Of a stretch of DNA of 40,198 nt, positions 26,201-36,129 are shown piece by piece; position 1 is the stretch's first letter; every line of letters starts with the position of its first letter. The stretch spans positions 1 to 40,198 of the forward strand of contig NZ_BMLT01000022.1 of assembly GCF_014645375.1 (NCBI RefSeq), in the 5' to 3' direction. The notes under the pieces are model-generated. The model did no database searches. It was not told the DNA's origin and was given only the letters and a program-made list of their open reading frames with translations. Made by a program: the position numbers and the translations under genes. Source of the DNA: Marinobacterium nitratireducens (GTDB lineage: Bacteria; Pseudomonadota; Gammaproteobacteria; Pseudomonadales; Balneatricaceae).

Positions 26201-27205
26201 TCAGGACGCGACCTTATCGTCGTTCTTAAGGCTGGCCGGAGGCCAGTTCTCAAGACGCATGCCCAGAGACAAACCTTTGGATGCCAGGACGTCCTTGATT
26301 TCGGTCAGCGACTTCTTGCCCAAGTTCGGTGTCTTCAACAGCTCGACCTCGGTGCGCTGAATCAGGTCACCGATATAGTAGATCTGTTCTGCTTTCAGAC
26401 AGTTGGCGGAACGGACAGTCAGTTCCAGATCATCAACCGGGCGTAGCAGAACCGGATCGATCTCCGGCTCGGCCGGCTCATCCTTGGCCTGATCCGCCGC
26501 ATCCTCCAGATCCACGAATACAGCCAGCTGCTGCTGCAGGATAGTTGCAGCGCGGCGGATGCACTCTTCCGGATCGATGGTTCCGTTGGATTCGATGTCG
26601 ATAACCAGCTTGTCCAGGTCGGTACGCTGCTCGACACGCGCGCTTTCTACGACGTAGGAAACGCGACGAACCGGGCTGTAGGTAGCGTCCAGCTGCAGAC
26701 GGCCGATAGCACGAGTCTCTTCCTCCTCCCCGATGCGAGCATCAGCCGGAACGTAACCGCGTCCGCGGGTTACCTTCAGCTGCATGTTCAGGCTCGCACC
26801 TTCGTTCAGGTGAGCGATCACGTGTTCCGGGTTTGCAATCTCAACATCCTGGTTCAGCTGGATATCGCCAGCGGTAACCGGGCCCGGTTCGGATTTGCTC
26901 AGGGTCAGGGTAGCTTCTTCACCGTTGTAAAGGGCTACCGAGACGCCTTTCAGGTTCAGCAGGATCTCAATGACATCCTCCTGAACGCCTTCAATGGTGC
27001 TGTACTCATGCAGCACGCCATCGATCTCGACTTCCGTGAAGGCAAAGCCCGGCATGGAAGAGAGCAGAATACGGCGCAGCGCATTACCCAGCGTGTGGCC
27101 AAAACCACGCTCCAGCGGCTCGAGAGTCACCTTCGCGCGAGTTTTGCTGATTTCCTGCACGTCGATGTGACGCGGGCTTAGAAACTCGTTTACAGAACGC
27201 TGCAT
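26201..27205 (-). CDS. rpoA: RNA polymerase alpha subunit
   Basis: A 334-residue protein. The N-terminal domain (about 1-235) has [20 protein letters not shown] for dimerisation and beta/beta' assembly. A flexible acidic linker follows ([13 protein letters not shown]). The C-terminal domain (about 255-325) with [20 protein letters not shown] holds the arginine that contacts promoter UP elements and activators. [19 protein letters not shown] is the second helix-hairpin-helix part. It is co-transcribed with rpsD upstream (26 bp) and rplQ downstream in the alpha operon. Confidence 0.98.
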   Translation of the reverse strand: MQRSVNEFLSPRHIDVQEISKTRAKVTLEPLERGFGHTLGNALRRILLSSMPGFAFTEVEIDGVLHEYSTIEGVQEDVIEILLNLKGVSVALYNGEEATLTLSKSEPGPVTAGDIQLNQDVEIANPEHVIAHLNEGASLNMQLKVTRGRGYVPADARIGEEEETRAIGRLQLDATYSPVRRVSYVVESARVEQRTDLDKLVIDIESNGTIDPEECIRRAATILQQQLAVFVDLEDAADQAKDEPAEPEIDPVLLRPVDDLELTVRSANCLKAEQIYYIGDLIQRTEVELLKTPNLGKKSLTEIKDVLASKGLSLGMRLENWPPASLKNDDKVAS

Positions 27206-27231
27206 AGTTCCACCAATAAAGTGTTCAAGAA

Positions 27232-27852
27232 TTACTTGGAGTACAGCTCGACGATCAGGTGCTCGTTGATGTCGGCGGACAGATCGCTGCGCTCAGGAAG
27301 GGCCTTGAAGGTACCTTCCATTTTGCCTGCGTCTACCTCAACCCACTCAACGGGGGCACGCTGAGCAGCCAGCTCCAGAGCGTTCTTGATACGCAGCTGG
27401 TTCTTGGCCTTCTCACGAACTGCGACCACGTCACCGGCTTTCACCTGGTAGGATGCGATGTTCACGACCTGACCGTTAACGGTGATCTGGCGGTGAGACA
27501 CGATCTGACGGGACTCCGCGCGAGTAGAGCCGAAGCCCATGCGGTACACCACGTTGTCCAGACGACCTTCCAGCAGCTGGAGCAGGACTTCACCAGTCGC
27601 TCCGGTGCGGCGGGCCGCTTCTTTGTAGTAGTTACGGAACTGACGTTCCAGAACGCCGTAGGTACGACGTACTTTCTGTTTTTCGCGCAGCTGCAGACCG
27701 TAGTCGGACAGACGTCCCCGGCGCGCGCCGTGCATACCCGGAACAGCTTCTGCTTTGCATTTGCTGTCCAGTGCACGAACGCCGCTCTTCAGGAACAGAT
27801 CTGTACCTTCACGGCGAGACAGCTTGCACTTAGGTCCAAGATATCGGGCCAT
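27232..27852 (-). CDS. rpsD: 30S ribosomal protein S4
   Basis: A 206-residue primary 16S rRNA binder, beginning [20 protein letters not shown]. The S4 RNA-binding fold (about 97-155) contains [20 protein letters not shown] and [16 protein letters not shown]. The C-terminus ends HLIVELYSK, as in other gammaproteobacteria. S4 is the autogenous translational repressor of the alpha operon in E. coli; a candidate target lies in the rpsM leader here. It lies 15 bp after rpsK. Confidence 0.98.
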   Translation of the reverse strand: MARYLGPKCKLSRREGTDLFLKSGVRALDSKCKAEAVPGMHGARRGRLSDYGLQLREKQKVRRTYGVLERQFRNYYKEAARRTGATGEVLLQLLEGRLDNVVYRMGFGSTRAESRQIVSHRQITVNGQVVNIASYQVKAGDVVAVREKAKNQLRIKNALELAAQRAPVEWVEVDAGKMEGTFKALPERSDLSADINEHLIVELYSK

Positions 27853-27867
27853 TTTACCGTCTCCAGT

Positions 27868-28257
27868 TTATACGCGACGTTTCTTCGGCGGACGGCATCC
27901 GTTGTGCGGAATCGGCGTCACGTCCGTGATGTTTGCAATTTTGTAGCCACAAGCGTTCAGTGCGCGCACTGCCGACTCACGACCGGGCCCAGGGCCCTTG
28001 ACAAACACGTCGAGATTTTTCAAACCATACTCCAGAGCCGCCTGACCGGCGCGCTCAGCTGCAACCTGTGCAGCGAACGGGGTGCTCTTACGGGAACCAC
28101 GGAAGCCGGAGCCACCGGAAGTTGCCCAGGAAAGCGCGTTACCCTGGCGATCGGTAATGGTGATGATTGTGTTGTTAAAAGAGGCATGGATGTGCGCGAA
28201 GCCATCCACTACCTGCTTTTTAACCTTTTTGCGTGTGCGATTGCCTGGCTTAGCCAT
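27868..28257 (-). CDS. rpsK: 30S ribosomal protein S11
   Basis: A 129-residue platform protein of the small subunit. The N-terminus is [20 protein letters not shown], the centre carries [20 protein letters not shown], and the C-terminus is [18 protein letters not shown]; all are hallmarks of S11. It is the second gene of the alpha operon, 25 bp after rpsM. Confidence 0.98.
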   Translation of the reverse strand: MAKPGNRTRKKVKKQVVDGFAHIHASFNNTIITITDRQGNALSWATSGGSGFRGSRKSTPFAAQVAAERAGQAALEYGLKNLDVFVKGPGPGRESAVRALNACGYKIANITDVTPIPHNGCRPPKKRRV

Positions 28258-28282
28258 ATCGGAAATTCCTATCGCTTACCAC

Positions 28283-28639
28283 TTACTTACGGATCGGCTT
28301 GCGCGGACCTTTGCGCGTACGCGCGTTGGTCTTGCTGCGCTGACCACGTACCGGCAGATTGCGGCGGTGACGCAGGCCACGGAAGCACCCGAGATCCATG
28401 AGACGCTTGATGCTCATGTTGACCTCACGGCGCAGATCGCCCTCAACAGACAGCTTGGTAACTTCGCCACGAACGTTATCGAGCTGCTCTTCGGAGAGAT
28501 CGGCGATTTTGGTGCTCGGTGCGATACCGAGGTTTTCGCAGATCTTCTGGGCGGTAGTGCGGCCAATCCCGTAAATGTAAGTAAGAGAAATTACCGCATG
28601 CTTATTGTCAGGAATATTGACGCCAGCTATACGGGCCAT
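28283..28639 (-). CDS. rpsM: 30S ribosomal protein S13
   Basis: A 118-residue head protein that contacts the P-site tRNA and the large subunit. It begins [20 protein letters not shown], has [17 protein letters not shown], and ends in the basic tail [21 protein letters not shown]. It is the first gene of the alpha operon; its start lies in a folded leader that may be the S4 target. Confidence 0.98.
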   Translation of the reverse strand: MARIAGVNIPDNKHAVISLTYIYGIGRTTAQKICENLGIAPSTKIADLSEEQLDNVRGEVTKLSVEGDLRREVNMSIKRLMDLGCFRGLRHRRNLPVRGQRSKTNARTRKGPRKPIRK

Positions 28640-28711
28640 TCAATTTACTCCGTCTCAGAGCGCCCATTGACTTCCAAATGGGCGCCATAATAATTCTTAC
28701 GTTCGTGGAAG
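28640..28711 (-). promoter_or_regulatory. Alpha operon leader, candidate S4-responsive pseudoknot
   Basis: Upstream of rpsM the RNA can form a 9-bp hairpin (28660-28668 with 28677-28685) with an 8-base loop. The loop bases TGGAAG (plus strand 28671-28676, read on -) are complementary to CTTCCA just upstream (28706-28711). Together these make a pseudoknot like the known alpha-operon element that S4 binds. Pairing is seen in the sequence; S4 binding is inferred from E. coli. Confidence 0.5.
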
Positions 28712-28718
28712 GCGCGCA

Positions 28719-28747
28719 ATATTACACCCTGATCAAAAATAAATCAA
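28719..28747 (-). promoter_or_regulatory. Alpha operon promoter
   Basis: On the - strand, -35 TTGATT (28742-28747), a 17-base spacer and -10 TAATAT (28719-28724) are followed by the GC-rich discriminator TGCGCGCC. It lies about 80 bases before rpsM and just after rpmJ. The GGTGTAATAT context is shared with the spc promoter. Confidence 0.7.
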
Positions 28748-28784
28748 GGAAACACGCCTTCCTCGACGTCCTTAACGCCAGGAA

Positions 28785-28901
28785 TTAACCCTGACGCTGC
28801 TTGTGACGCGGTTCTACTTTGCAGATCACGCGCACGGAACCGTTGCGACGTACGATCTTGCAGTTACGGCAAATCTTTTTGACAGATGCGCGTACTTTCA
28901 T
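28785..28901 (-). CDS. rpmJ: 50S ribosomal protein L36
   Basis: A 38-residue protein, [20 protein letters not shown] followed by a basic tail ending KQRQG. The zinc ligands C11, C14, C27 and H33 are all present, so this is the zinc-binding (C+) form. It is the smallest large-subunit protein and stabilises 23S rRNA folding. It is the last gene of the spc operon, 21 bp after secY, as is standard in gammaproteobacteria. Confidence 0.96.
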   Translation of the reverse strand: MKVRASVKKICRNCKIVRRNGSVRVICKVEPRHKQRQG

Positions 28902-28922
28902 GATCCACTCCAACTGACGATA

Positions 28923-30251
28923 TCAGCGCAGGAAACCCGCGCCACCGCCTTTGAGGTTAGATTTCTTCATCAGGGACTCGTACTGGTGAGACATCAGATG
29001 CGACTGCACCTGAGCCATGAAGTCCATGACCACAACTACCACGATCAGAAGTGAGGTACCGCCGAAGTAGAACGGCACGTTCCATGCCACCACCAGGAAC
29101 TGCGGCATCAGGGATACCGCGGTGATGTACAGAGCGCCGAACAGAGTCAGACGGCCCAGCACGGTATCGATATAGCGTGCGGACTGCTCACCGGGACGAA
29201 TACCCGGGATAAATGCACCTGATTTCTTCAGGTTGTCTGCTACGTCGCGGGGATTGAATACAATCGCCGTGTAGAAGTAGCAGAAGAACACGATGCAGAT
29301 GGCAAACAGCAGGATGTAGAGCGGCTGGCCCGGACCGAGCGCAAGCGCGATATCCTGCAGCCATTCCATGCCTTCGGTCTGGCCAAACCACTGGCCGACC
29401 GAAGCCGGGAACAGCAGGATGCTGGACGCAAAGATGGGCGGAATGACACCGGCCATATTGACCTTCAGCGGCAGATGGCTCGACTGCGCCGCGTAGACGC
29501 GACGGCCCTGCTGACGCTTCGCGTAGTTGATGGTAATGCGGCGCTGGCCGCGTTCCATGAACACCACGAAGGCGACGGTGGCAACTGCCATCACCGCGAT
29601 CGCCAGCAGCGCCAGGATGTTGAGATCACCCTGACGTGCCGCTTCAAAGGACTGACCGATCGCACTCGGCAGACCGGCCACGATACCAGCGAAGATCAGA
29701 ATCGAGATACCGTTGCCGATACCGCGCTCAGTCACCTGCTCACCGAGCCACATCAGGAAGACTGCACCGGCGACCAGCGTGACGACAGCTACGAAGTAGA
29801 AGCTGATGTCCGCACTGAACGCGACGCCCTGGTTGGCCAGGCCCACCGCCATGCCGAACGACTGAATGGTCGCCAGCACCACGGTACCGTAGCGGGTGTA
29901 CTGATTGATTTTGCGGCGACCCGCCTCACCCTCTTTCTTCAATTGTTCAAGCTGCGGGCTCACCACCGTCATCAGCTGCATGATAATGGATGCAGAGATG
30001 TACGGCATGATACCCAGTGCGAGGATACTCATTCGCTCCAGCGCACCACCCGAGAACATGTTGAAGAGACTGAGAATGGTCCCCTGATTCTGCTCAAACA
30101 AGGCGGCCAGACGATCCGGGTTGATCCCCGGCACCGGGATATGAGCCCCGATGCGGTACACAATGATCGCCAGCAGCACGAATCTGAGACGTGCCCAAAG
30201 CTCGCCCAGTCCGCTCTGCATGCCCGCCGGTATCTGTCCTTGTTTAGCCAT
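28923..30251 (-). CDS. secY: Protein translocase subunit SecY
   Basis: A 442-residue inner-membrane channel with ten helices. Recognisable parts are [20 protein letters not shown] (TM1), the plug region [20 protein letters not shown] followed by PYISASI, and [20 protein letters not shown] (first cytoplasmic loop). [20 protein letters not shown] (C4 loop) and a C-terminal [22 protein letters not shown] follow. It passes unfolded proteins across the membrane with SecE, SecG and SecA. The start codon abuts the rplO stop codon directly, so translation is coupled. Confidence 0.98.
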   Translation of the reverse strand: MAKQGQIPAGMQSGLGELWARLRFVLLAIIVYRIGAHIPVPGINPDRLAALFEQNQGTILSLFNMFSGGALERMSILALGIMPYISASIIMQLMTVVSPQLEQLKKEGEAGRRKINQYTRYGTVVLATIQSFGMAVGLANQGVAFSADISFYFVAVVTLVAGAVFLMWLGEQVTERGIGNGISILIFAGIVAGLPSAIGQSFEAARQGDLNILALLAIAVMAVATVAFVVFMERGQRRITINYAKRQQGRRVYAAQSSHLPLKVNMAGVIPPIFASSILLFPASVGQWFGQTEGMEWLQDIALALGPGQPLYILLFAICIVFFCYFYTAIVFNPRDVADNLKKSGAFIPGIRPGEQSARYIDTVLGRLTLFGALYITAVSLMPQFLVVAWNVPFYFGGTSLLIVVVVVMDFMAQVQSHLMSHQYESLMKKSNLKGGGAGFLR

Positions 30252-30686
30252 TTACGCCTCGACTTTGCCGCCTGCAGCCTCGATTGCAGCTTTCGCGCCC
30301 TTGGTCACTTTAAGACCGGAGACGGTAACTGCTTTGCCGATCTCACCGGACAGGATCACCTTAGCCACTTTGATATCGTGGTTAATGAGATCCGCCGCTT
30401 TCAGCGCGGCCAGATCGATGACTTCTGCCTGCACGCCGCTCAGTTCGCCCAGGCGAACTTCTGCAACGTAACGGGCCTTGCGGGAATTGAAGCCGAACTT
30501 CGGCAGACGACGCTGCAGCGGCATCTGGCCGCCTTCAAAACCCGGCTTCACAGTGCCGCCGGAGCGGGACTTCTGACCTTTGTGACCGCGGCCACCGGTT
30601 TTACCCAGACCAGAACCGATACCACGACCAACGCGTTTCGGGGCCTGCTTGGAACCAGCACCAGGGCTCAGAGTGTTCAGACGCAT
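30252..30686 (-). CDS. rplO: 50S ribosomal protein L15
   Basis: A 144-residue protein beginning [20 protein letters not shown], followed by the basic Gly-rich extension [20 protein letters not shown] that threads into 23S rRNA. The globular C-terminal half has [11 protein letters not shown] and [20 protein letters not shown]. It is a spc operon gene whose stop codon touches the secY start. Confidence 0.97.
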   Translation of the reverse strand: MRLNTLSPGAGSKQAPKRVGRGIGSGLGKTGGRGHKGQKSRSGGTVKPGFEGGQMPLQRRLPKFGFNSRKARYVAEVRLGELSGVQAEVIDLAALKAADLINHDIKVAKVILSGEIGKAVTVSGLKVTKGAKAAIEAAGGKVEA

Positions 30687-30700
30687 GTGACGAACTCCTC

Positions 30701-30883
30701 TTACTCGCCTTCTACACGAACCATGTAGTTGACTTTGTTGATCATGCCACGGACCGCCGGAGTGTCTTCCACTTCAACAGTGTGACCGATACGACGCAGG
30801 CCGAGACCTTTAACGCACAGCTTATGCTTCGGCAAAGTGCCGATCGGGCTGCGCACCAGAGTTACCTTCAAAGTGTTAGCCAT
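30701..30883 (-). CDS. rpmD: 50S ribosomal protein L30
   Basis: A 60-residue protein with [20 protein letters not shown] and [20 protein letters not shown], the complete small L30 fold. It lies 6 bp after rpsE and 14 bp before rplO in the spc operon. Confidence 0.97.
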   Translation of the reverse strand: MANTLKVTLVRSPIGTLPKHKLCVKGLGLRRIGHTVEVEDTPAVRGMINKVNYMVRVEGE

Positions 30884-30889
30884 CGTCGA

Positions 30890-31390
30890 TTACCCCAGGA
30901 TCTCTTCTACGGTCTTGCCACGCTTGGCAGCGACGTCTTCCGGCGCGTTCATGTTCTGCAGACCCTTGATGGTTGCGCGAACAACGTTAACCGGGTTGGT
31001 CGAACCGTAGCACTTGGCCAGGACGTCGTGGACACCAGCCAGTTCCAGTACGGAACGCATGGCGCCACCGGCGATGATACCGGTACCTTCGGAAGCCGGC
31101 TGCATGTAGACCTTGGACGCACCGTGACGGGCGTTGACCGGGTACTGCAGCGTGCCACCGTTGAGTTCGACGCGAACCATGTTGCGACGCGCCTGCTCCA
31201 TTGCTTTCTGGATAGCGACCGGCACTTCGCGCGCCTTGCCACGACCGAAACCAACGCGGCCATTGCCATCACCGACGACGGTCAGTGCGGTGAAGCCGAA
31301 GATACGACCGCCCTTGACCACTTTAGCGACACGGTTGACCTGTACCAGCTTCTCCTGGAGGTCGCCGTCTTTCTGTTCGTGATTTGCCAT
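30890..31390 (-). CDS. rpsE: 30S ribosomal protein S5
   Basis: A 166-residue protein. The N-terminal dsRNA-binding-like domain has [20 protein letters not shown] and [20 protein letters not shown]. The C-terminal domain has [20 protein letters not shown] and [21 protein letters not shown]5 shapes the mRNA entry site and affects decoding accuracy. It lies between rplR and rpmD. Confidence 0.98.
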   Translation of the reverse strand: MANHEQKDGDLQEKLVQVNRVAKVVKGGRIFGFTALTVVGDGNGRVGFGRGKAREVPVAIQKAMEQARRNMVRVELNGGTLQYPVNARHGASKVYMQPASEGTGIIAGGAMRSVLELAGVHDVLAKCYGSTNPVNVVRATIKGLQNMNAPEDVAAKRGKTVEEILG

Positions 31391-31401
31391 TATCGACCCC
31401 C

Positions 31402-31752
31402 TTAGAATTCCAGGCCGTTTTCACGGGCTGCGTCAGCCAGTGCTTTAACACGACCGTGGTATTTGAAGCCGGAACGGTCGAAAGCAACCTTGGTAATGCC
31501 AGCTTCTTTGGCGCGCTCTGCGATCAGGTTACCGACCTTCTGAGCGGCTTCTACGTTACCGGTAGCGCCTTCGCGCAGATCCTTCTCGACGGTCGAGGCA
31601 GAGGCCAGAACCTTGCCACCGTCAGCGGAGATGACCTGAGCGTAGATATGACGCGGAGTGCGGTTAACGCACAGACGTACAGTGTCAAGCTCGCGCATTT
31701 TCAGGCGGGAGCGACGTGCACGACGGATTCGAGCTTGTTTCTTAGCGTTCAT
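31402..31752 (-). CDS. rplR: 50S ribosomal protein L18
   Basis: A 116-residue 5S rRNA-binding protein beginning [20 protein letters not shown]. It contains [20 protein letters not shown] and ends [25 protein letters not shown], all L18 hallmarks. It lies 9 bp after rplF. Confidence 0.98.
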   Translation of the reverse strand: MNAKKQARIRRARRSRLKMRELDTVRLCVNRTPRHIYAQVISADGGKVLASASTVEKDLREGATGNVEAAQKVGNLIAERAKEAGITKVAFDRSGFKYHGRVKALADAARENGLEF

Positions 31753-31761
31753 AACCCTGCC

Positions 31762-32295
31762 TTACTTCTTCTTCGCTTCTTTACGGCGAACATATTCGTC
31801 AGCGTAGCGAACACCCTTGCCCTTGTAAGGCTCAGGCGGACGGAAGCCACGCACCTCTGCTGCGACCTGGCCAACACGCTGCTTATCAGCACCGCTGATT
31901 ACGACGGTGGTCTGGTTCGGGCACTCTGCAGAAATGCCTTCAGGCAGTTCGTAGTCGATCGGATGGGAGAAGCCCAGCGTCAGGTTGACGGTGTTGCCCT
32001 TGACGGCAGCACGGTAACCGACACCCTGCAGTTCCAGGGTCTTTTTGAAGCCTTCGCTGACACCGATGACCATGTTGCTCACCAGGGAGCGAACGGTACC
32101 GGACAGAGCGTTGGCCTGTTTGCTGTTGTCAGCCGGCGCGAAGACCAGAGAGCCTTCTTCCTGCTTGACTTCGACGTTCGGATGAACGTCCAGAGACAGC
32201 TGACCGTTTTTGCCCTTGGCGTTGATGGTGCGACCGTCGATCTTGATATCGACGCCTGCCGGTACGACTACGGGTTTTTTACCTACTCGAGACAT
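31762..32295 (-). CDS. rplF: 50S ribosomal protein L6
   Basis: A 177-residue two-domain protein beginning [20 protein letters not shown]. The C-terminal domain shows [20 protein letters not shown] and the signature [20 protein letters not shown]. It sits near the factor-binding site of the large subunit. It is in the spc operon, 10 bp after rpsH. Confidence 0.98.
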   Translation of the reverse strand: MSRVGKKPVVVPAGVDIKIDGRTINAKGKNGQLSLDVHPNVEVKQEEGSLVFAPADNSKQANALSGTVRSLVSNMVIGVSEGFKKTLELQGVGYRAAVKGNTVNLTLGFSHPIDYELPEGISAECPNQTTVVISGADKQRVGQVAAEVRGFRPPEPYKGKGVRYADEYVRRKEAKKK

Positions 32296-32305
32296 AATTA
32301 ACCCC

Positions 32306-32698
32306 TTAGAATACCGTGCAGATCACTTCACCACCGACACCAGCGGCACGGGCAGCACGATCGGTCATCACACCCTTGTTGGTGGAGACGATCGCGACGC
32401 CGAGACCACCGGCCACTTTCGGCAGGTCGTTTGCGGCCTTGTAGATGCGCAGACTCGGACGGCTTACGCGCTTGATTTCCTCGATGACAGGCTTGCCTTC
32501 GAAGTACTTCAGCTCGACGTTCAGAACCGGCTTCACATCACCTTCTACTGCGTAATCGGCGATGTAACCTTCTTCCTTCAGCACTTTGGCAATAGCTACC
32601 TTCTGCTTGGAAGAGGGCATGGATACGGCCTGCTTCTGCGCCATATGGCCGTTACGGATACGGGTAAACATATCCGCCAGTGTATCTTGCATGCTCAT
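32306..32698 (-). CDS. rpsH: 30S ribosomal protein S8
   Basis: A 130-residue primary 16S rRNA binder. The N-terminus [20 protein letters not shown] and the C-terminus [22 protein letters not shown] are typical, with the RNA-binding segment STNKG before the C-terminus. In E. coli S8 represses the spc operon by binding its mRNA near rplE; no such site was identified here. It lies 88 bp after rpsN. Confidence 0.98.
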   Translation of the reverse strand: MSMQDTLADMFTRIRNGHMAQKQAVSMPSSKQKVAIAKVLKEEGYIADYAVEGDVKPVLNVELKYFEGKPVIEEIKRVSRPSLRIYKAANDLPKVAGGLGVAIVSTNKGVMTDRAARAAGVGGEVICTVF

Positions 32699-32786
32699 GC
32701 GTTTAACTTCCTCTCATGTGCAGCTTGGTGCGGTAGCAGGACGCGTCGCGCCCTGCCCTGACCACCATGCTTACCGTAAAACCAGC

Positions 32787-33092
32787 TTACCAGCTGGCCT
32801 TTTTCAGACCCGGCACATCGCCGCGCATAGCCGCTTCACGCAGTTTGTTACGGCAGATGCCGAACTTGCGGTAAACGGCGTGCGGACGACCGGTCAGCTG
32901 GCAGCGACGCTGCTGACGGGCCGGGCTGGCATCGCGCGGCAGCTTCTGCAGCGCGACCAGTGCGTCCCAGCGCTCGTCTTCGGAAGAAGACGGGCTGCTG
33001 ATGATTGCTTTGAGCTGAGCACGCTTTTCGGCGTACTTGGCTACGGTCTTTGCACGCTTGACTTCACGTGCCTTCATTGATTCTTTAGCCAC
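32787..33092 (-). CDS. rpsN: 30S ribosomal protein S14
   Basis: A 101-residue long-form S14 without the CxxC zinc motifs of the short form. It begins [20 protein letters not shown] and ends [12 protein letters not shown], with [20 protein letters not shown] in the rRNA-binding end. It lies 12 bp after rplE. Confidence 0.98.
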   Translation of the reverse strand: MAKESMKAREVKRAKTVAKYAEKRAQLKAIISSPSSSEDERWDALVALQKLPRDASPARQQRRCQLTGRPHAVYRKFGICRNKLREAAMRGDVPGLKKASW

Positions 33093-33104
33093 GATATCCC
33101 CCTA

Positions 33105-33644
33105 TCACTTCTTGAACGGGAAGTTCAGGGCAGCCAGCAGGGCACGACCCTCTTCATTGGTCTTGGCAGTGGTGGTGATGGTAATGTCCATACCACGCAG
33201 CTTATCCACCTTGTCGTAGTCGATTTCGGGGAAAATGATCTGCTCTTTGACACCCATGCTGTAGTTGCCGCGACCGTCGAACGACTTCGGGTTCAGACCA
33301 CGGAAGTCACGGATACGCGGGATCGAGATGTCGACCAGGCGATCCAGGAATTCCCACATCTGCTGACCACGCAGGGTCACCTTGCAGCCGATCGGCCAGC
33401 CTTCACGCACTTTGAAGCCCGCGATGGACTTGCGTGCCAGGGTCACGACCGGTTTCTGACCGGCGATGGCCTGCATGTCGGCAACAGCGTTTTCCAGCTG
33501 TTTCTTGTCGCCCAGAGCTTCACCGACACCCATGTTCAGGGTGATCTTGGTGACGCGGGGGACGGCCATGATGTTCGGCGAGCTCAGCTCGTCTTTCAGC
33601 TGCTGCCGAACGGTATCGTTGTAAAGCGCTTTCAGTCTAGACAT
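33105..33644 (-). CDS. rplE: 50S ribosomal protein L5
   Basis: A 179-residue 5S rRNA-binding protein of the central protuberance. The start at 33644 gives [20 protein letters not shown], the family N-terminus; the same frame is open further upstream but runs through rplX. Motifs include [40 protein letters not shown] and [20 protein letters not shown]. It lies 13 bp after rplX in the spc operon. Confidence 0.98.
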   Translation of the reverse strand: MSRLKALYNDTVRQQLKDELSSPNIMAVPRVTKITLNMGVGEALGDKKQLENAVADMQAIAGQKPVVTLARKSIAGFKVREGWPIGCKVTLRGQQMWEFLDRLVDISIPRIRDFRGLNPKSFDGRGNYSMGVKEQIIFPEIDYDKVDKLRGMDITITTTAKTNEEGRALLAALNFPFKK

Positions 33645-33657
33645 GACAACAACCCCC

Positions 33658-33975
33658 TTATCCGCCAATGACTTCGCCGTTGGACTTGTAGATGCGCACC
33701 TTGGCGCCGTCCTCGAGCACTTTGAAGCCGACGCGGTCGCCCTTGCCGGTCTGCGGATTGAAGATCGCCACGTTGGAAGTTGCCAGCGAGGCTTCCTTCT
33801 CAACGATGCCACCGGCCTTGCCCTGCATCGGGTTCGGCTTGGTGTGCTTCTTCACCATGTTGATGCCGGAGACGATCAGGCGATCGTTGGCCAGCACGCG
33901 CAGCACCTTGCCACGCTTGCCCTTGTCCTTACCTGCGATGACGATGACTTCATCGTCGCGTCGAATCTTGCGCAT
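33658..33975 (-). CDS. rplX: 50S ribosomal protein L24
   Basis: A 105-residue KOW-domain protein that starts large-subunit assembly. The KOW motif [20 protein letters not shown] lies at residues 6-25, and [20 protein letters not shown] follows. It is separated from rplN by 101 bp that contain a terminator-like hairpin, much longer than the other spc gaps upstream of it. Confidence 0.97.
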   Translation of the reverse strand: MRKIRRDDEVIVIAGKDKGKRGKVLRVLANDRLIVSGINMVKKHTKPNPMQGKAGGIVEKEASLATSNVAIFNPQTGKGDRVGFKVLEDGAKVRIYKSNGEVIGG

Positions 33976-34014
33976 GTTATACCTATGTCGTTTCCTGCTA
34001 CCCTCTCATGCTCA

Positions 34015-34046
34015 AAAACGCCAAACCCTTTCGGGAGTGGCGTTTT
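34015..34046 (-). terminator. Terminator-like hairpin between rplN and rplX (possible attenuator)
   Basis: Read on the - strand, AAAACGCCA pairs with TGGCGTTTT (9 bp). Above a 2x2 internal loop, CCC pairs with GGG and closes a GAAA tetraloop. The downstream side ends in TTTTT. A second, weaker hairpin (34053-34060 with 34068-34075) precedes it across the rplN stop codon. All spc genes after rplN would depend on read-through. Confidence 0.6.
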
Positions 34047-34076
34047 CAAAGTACTCGGTCTTGTTATGACCGGGTC

Positions 34077-34445
34077 TTAGAGCACTTCAGGCGCCAGGGA
34101 AATGATCTTCATGAACTTCTCGGAGCGAAGCTCACGCGTTACCGGGCCGAAGATACGAGTGCCGATCGGGGCGTCGTTCTGGTTCAGCAGGACCGCCGAG
34201 TTGGTATCGAAGCGGATCAGCGAACCGTCGGGACGACGAACACCCTTGCGGGTACGTACTACAACAGCCTTCAGTACCTGGCCTTTTTTCACCTTGCCAC
34301 GCGGAATCGCTTCTTTGACAGTCACCTTGATGATGTCACCGATGCGGGCGTAGCGACGATGAGAGCCGCCCAGGACCTTAATGCACTGCACACGCTTGGC
34401 GCCGCTGTTGTCAGCGACATCAAGCATCGATTCAGTCTGAATCAT
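34077..34445 (-). CDS. rplN: 50S ribosomal protein L14
   Basis: A 122-residue protein beginning [20 protein letters not shown], with the L14 signature [20 protein letters not shown] and the end IISLAPEVL. It forms an intersubunit bridge. It is the first gene of the spc operon, preceded by a promoter inside the end of rpsQ. Confidence 0.98.
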   Translation of the reverse strand: MIQTESMLDVADNSGAKRVQCIKVLGGSHRRYARIGDIIKVTVKEAIPRGKVKKGQVLKAVVVRTRKGVRRPDGSLIRFDTNSAVLLNQNDAPIGTRIFGPVTRELRSEKFMKIISLAPEVL

Positions 34446-34540
34446 GGTCTACTCCAAAAATAATATCGTTCCGCCCGGGCACTGCTGTACAAACTTCAGA
34501 CAGCGACCAGGCGAATCGTCAACTGGAGCAAAGGCGCAAT

Positions 34541-34569
34541 ATATTACACCTTCGCTGCGCGCTCTTCAA
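34541..34569 (-). promoter_or_regulatory. spc operon promoter
   Basis: On the - strand, -35 TTGAAG (34564-34569), a 17-base spacer and -10 TAATAT (34541-34546) overlap the last codons of rpsQ. GGTGTAATAT and the following ATTGCGCC closely match the alpha promoter, including the GC-rich discriminator. The start would give a leader of about 90 bases before rplN. Confidence 0.6.
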
Positions 34570-34807
34570 TACGAACCAGCGACCAAGTTTTGGTCTTGGA
34601 CAGCGGACGGGTTTCCGCGATGGTTACCCAGTCACCGACCTGACACTCGTTCTTCTCGTCATGAGCGTGCAGCTTGGTCGAGCGTTTTACGTATTTACCG
34701 TAAATCGGGTGCTTTTCCTTACGCTCAACCAGAACCGTGATGGACTTGTCCATCTTGTCGCTGACCACTTTACCGGTCACGGTTCGAGTACGTTTTTCAG
34801 CGCTCAT
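34544..34807 (-). CDS. rpsQ: 30S ribosomal protein S17
   Basis: An 87-residue OB-fold protein with [20 protein letters not shown] and [20 protein letters not shown], and the conserved [18 protein letters not shown]. It binds 16S rRNA early in assembly. It is the last gene of the S10 operon, only 2 bp after rpmC; its 3' end holds the spc promoter. Confidence 0.98.
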   Translation of the reverse strand: MSAEKRTRTVTGKVVSDKMDKSITVLVERKEKHPIYGKYVKRSTKLHAHDEKNECQVGDWVTIAETRPLSKTKTWSLVRIEERAAKV

Positions 34808-34809
34808 AC

Positions 34810-35001
34810 TTAGTCACCTGCCTTTTCGTTCAGTACAGTCTTCACACGAGCAATGTCGCGACGAACCTGGCTCAACAGGTGGTTCTGCGCCAGCTGACCA
34901 GTTGCCTTCTGCATGCGCAGGTTGAACTGGTCCTTCAGGAGACCCAGCAGTTCCTGCTGGAGCTCGTCTACGGACTTATCACGCAGTTCGGTCGCTTTCA
35001 T
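34810..35001 (-). CDS. rpmC: 50S ribosomal protein L29
   Basis: A 63-residue helical hairpin beginning [20 protein letters not shown] and containing [18 protein letters not shown]. The ATG at 35001 overlaps the last base of the rplP stop codon (TGATG), so the genes are translationally coupled; a GTG one codon upstream is in frame but not needed. It sits at the peptide exit site and helps dock trigger factor and SRP. Confidence 0.97.
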   Translation of the reverse strand: MKATELRDKSVDELQQELLGLLKDQFNLRMQKATGQLAQNHLLSQVRRDIARVKTVLNEKAGD

Positions 35002-35414
35002 CACATCACCGTCCGCTTAACAATGGTGGTCGATACAGGCAGCTTGGCAGCAGCCAGCGCGAATGCCTCGGCAGCCAGAGACTCCGGAACGCCGCTCATT
35101 TCGAACAGCACTTTACCCGGCTGGATCTGGGCAACCCAGTATTCAACGTTGCCCTTACCCTTACCCATACGGACTTCGAGAGGCTTGGTGGTGATCGGCT
35201 TGTCAGGGAAGACGCGGATCCAGATCTTACCGCCACGCTTGACGTGACGAGTCATGGTACGACGCGCAGCTTCGATCTGACGTGCAGTGATGCGACCACG
35301 GCCAGTGGCCTTCAGGCCGAACTCGCCGAAGCTTACCTTGCTACCGCGCTGTGCCAGGCCGCGGTTGCGACCTTTGTGCATCTTGCGGAATTTCAGTCGT
35401 TTCGGTTGCAGCAT
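35001..35414 (-). CDS. rplP: 50S ribosomal protein L16
   Basis: A 137-residue protein beginning [20 protein letters not shown], with the signature [20 protein letters not shown] and the conserved [13 protein letters not shown]. It contacts tRNA near the peptidyl transferase and A site. It lies 11 bp after rpsC. Confidence 0.98.
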   Translation of the reverse strand: MLQPKRLKFRKMHKGRNRGLAQRGSKVSFGEFGLKATGRGRITARQIEAARRTMTRHVKRGGKIWIRVFPDKPITTKPLEVRMGKGKGNVEYWVAQIQPGKVLFEMSGVPESLAAEAFALAAAKLPVSTTIVKRTVM

Positions 35415-35425
35415 TGACGTCTACC

Positions 35426-36106
35426 TCACTTAGCTTTCTTCTTGGGCGCGTTCTTCTCGGCACGCACCTGCTCGATGCCGCCCAGAATTTCGCCCTTGAA
35501 GACCCAGACTTTAACGCCGATCACACCGTAAGTGGTGTGCGCTTCGTAGGTAGCGTAATCGATGTCCGCACGCAGAGTGTGCAACGGGACACGACCTTCG
35601 CGATACCATTCGGTACGAGCGATTTCGGCACCACCCAGACGACCGCCCAGCTGAATCTTGATGCCCTTGGCACCCAGACGCATGGCGTTCTGAACCGCGC
35701 GCTTCATGGCGCGACGGAACATCACGCGACGCTCCAGCTGACCTGCAACGTTCTGGGCAACCAGTTTGGCGTCCAGTTCCGGCTTGCGCACTTCTTCGAT
35801 GTTGATGTGAACGGGCACACCCATCATCGCGGAAACGGCGTTGCGAAGTTTTTCGACGTCTTCGCCTTTCTTGCCAATCACGATACCCGGGCGGGCAGTG
35901 TGAATGGTGATCTTTGCGTTCTGCGCCGGACGTTCGATTTCGATACGGCTAACAGATGCATTGCTAAGCTGCTTCTCCAGGTACTCACGTACCTGCAGGT
36001 CGTTCAGCAGCTTGCTGGCGTACTCGCCCTTGTCGGCATACCAGGTGGAGGTATGGTCTTTTACGACGCCAAGGCGAATACCGGTCGGATGTACTTTCTG
36101 ACCCAT
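35426..36106 (-). CDS. rpsC: 30S ribosomal protein S3
   Basis: A 226-residue head protein at the mRNA entry tunnel. The KH motif [10 protein letters not shown] lies near residues 74-83. The C-terminal domain shows [20 protein letters not shown] and [20 protein letters not shown]. The tail is Lys/Ala-rich (NAPKKKAK). It lies 23 bp after rplV. Confidence 0.98.
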   Translation of the reverse strand: MGQKVHPTGIRLGVVKDHTSTWYADKGEYASKLLNDLQVREYLEKQLSNASVSRIEIERPAQNAKITIHTARPGIVIGKKGEDVEKLRNAVSAMMGVPVHINIEEVRKPELDAKLVAQNVAGQLERRVMFRRAMKRAVQNAMRLGAKGIKIQLGGRLGGAEIARTEWYREGRVPLHTLRADIDYATYEAHTTYGVIGVKVWVFKGEILGGIEQVRAEKNAPKKKAK

Positions 36107-36129
36107 TTCGAACTCTCCTAGCTCAGCGC

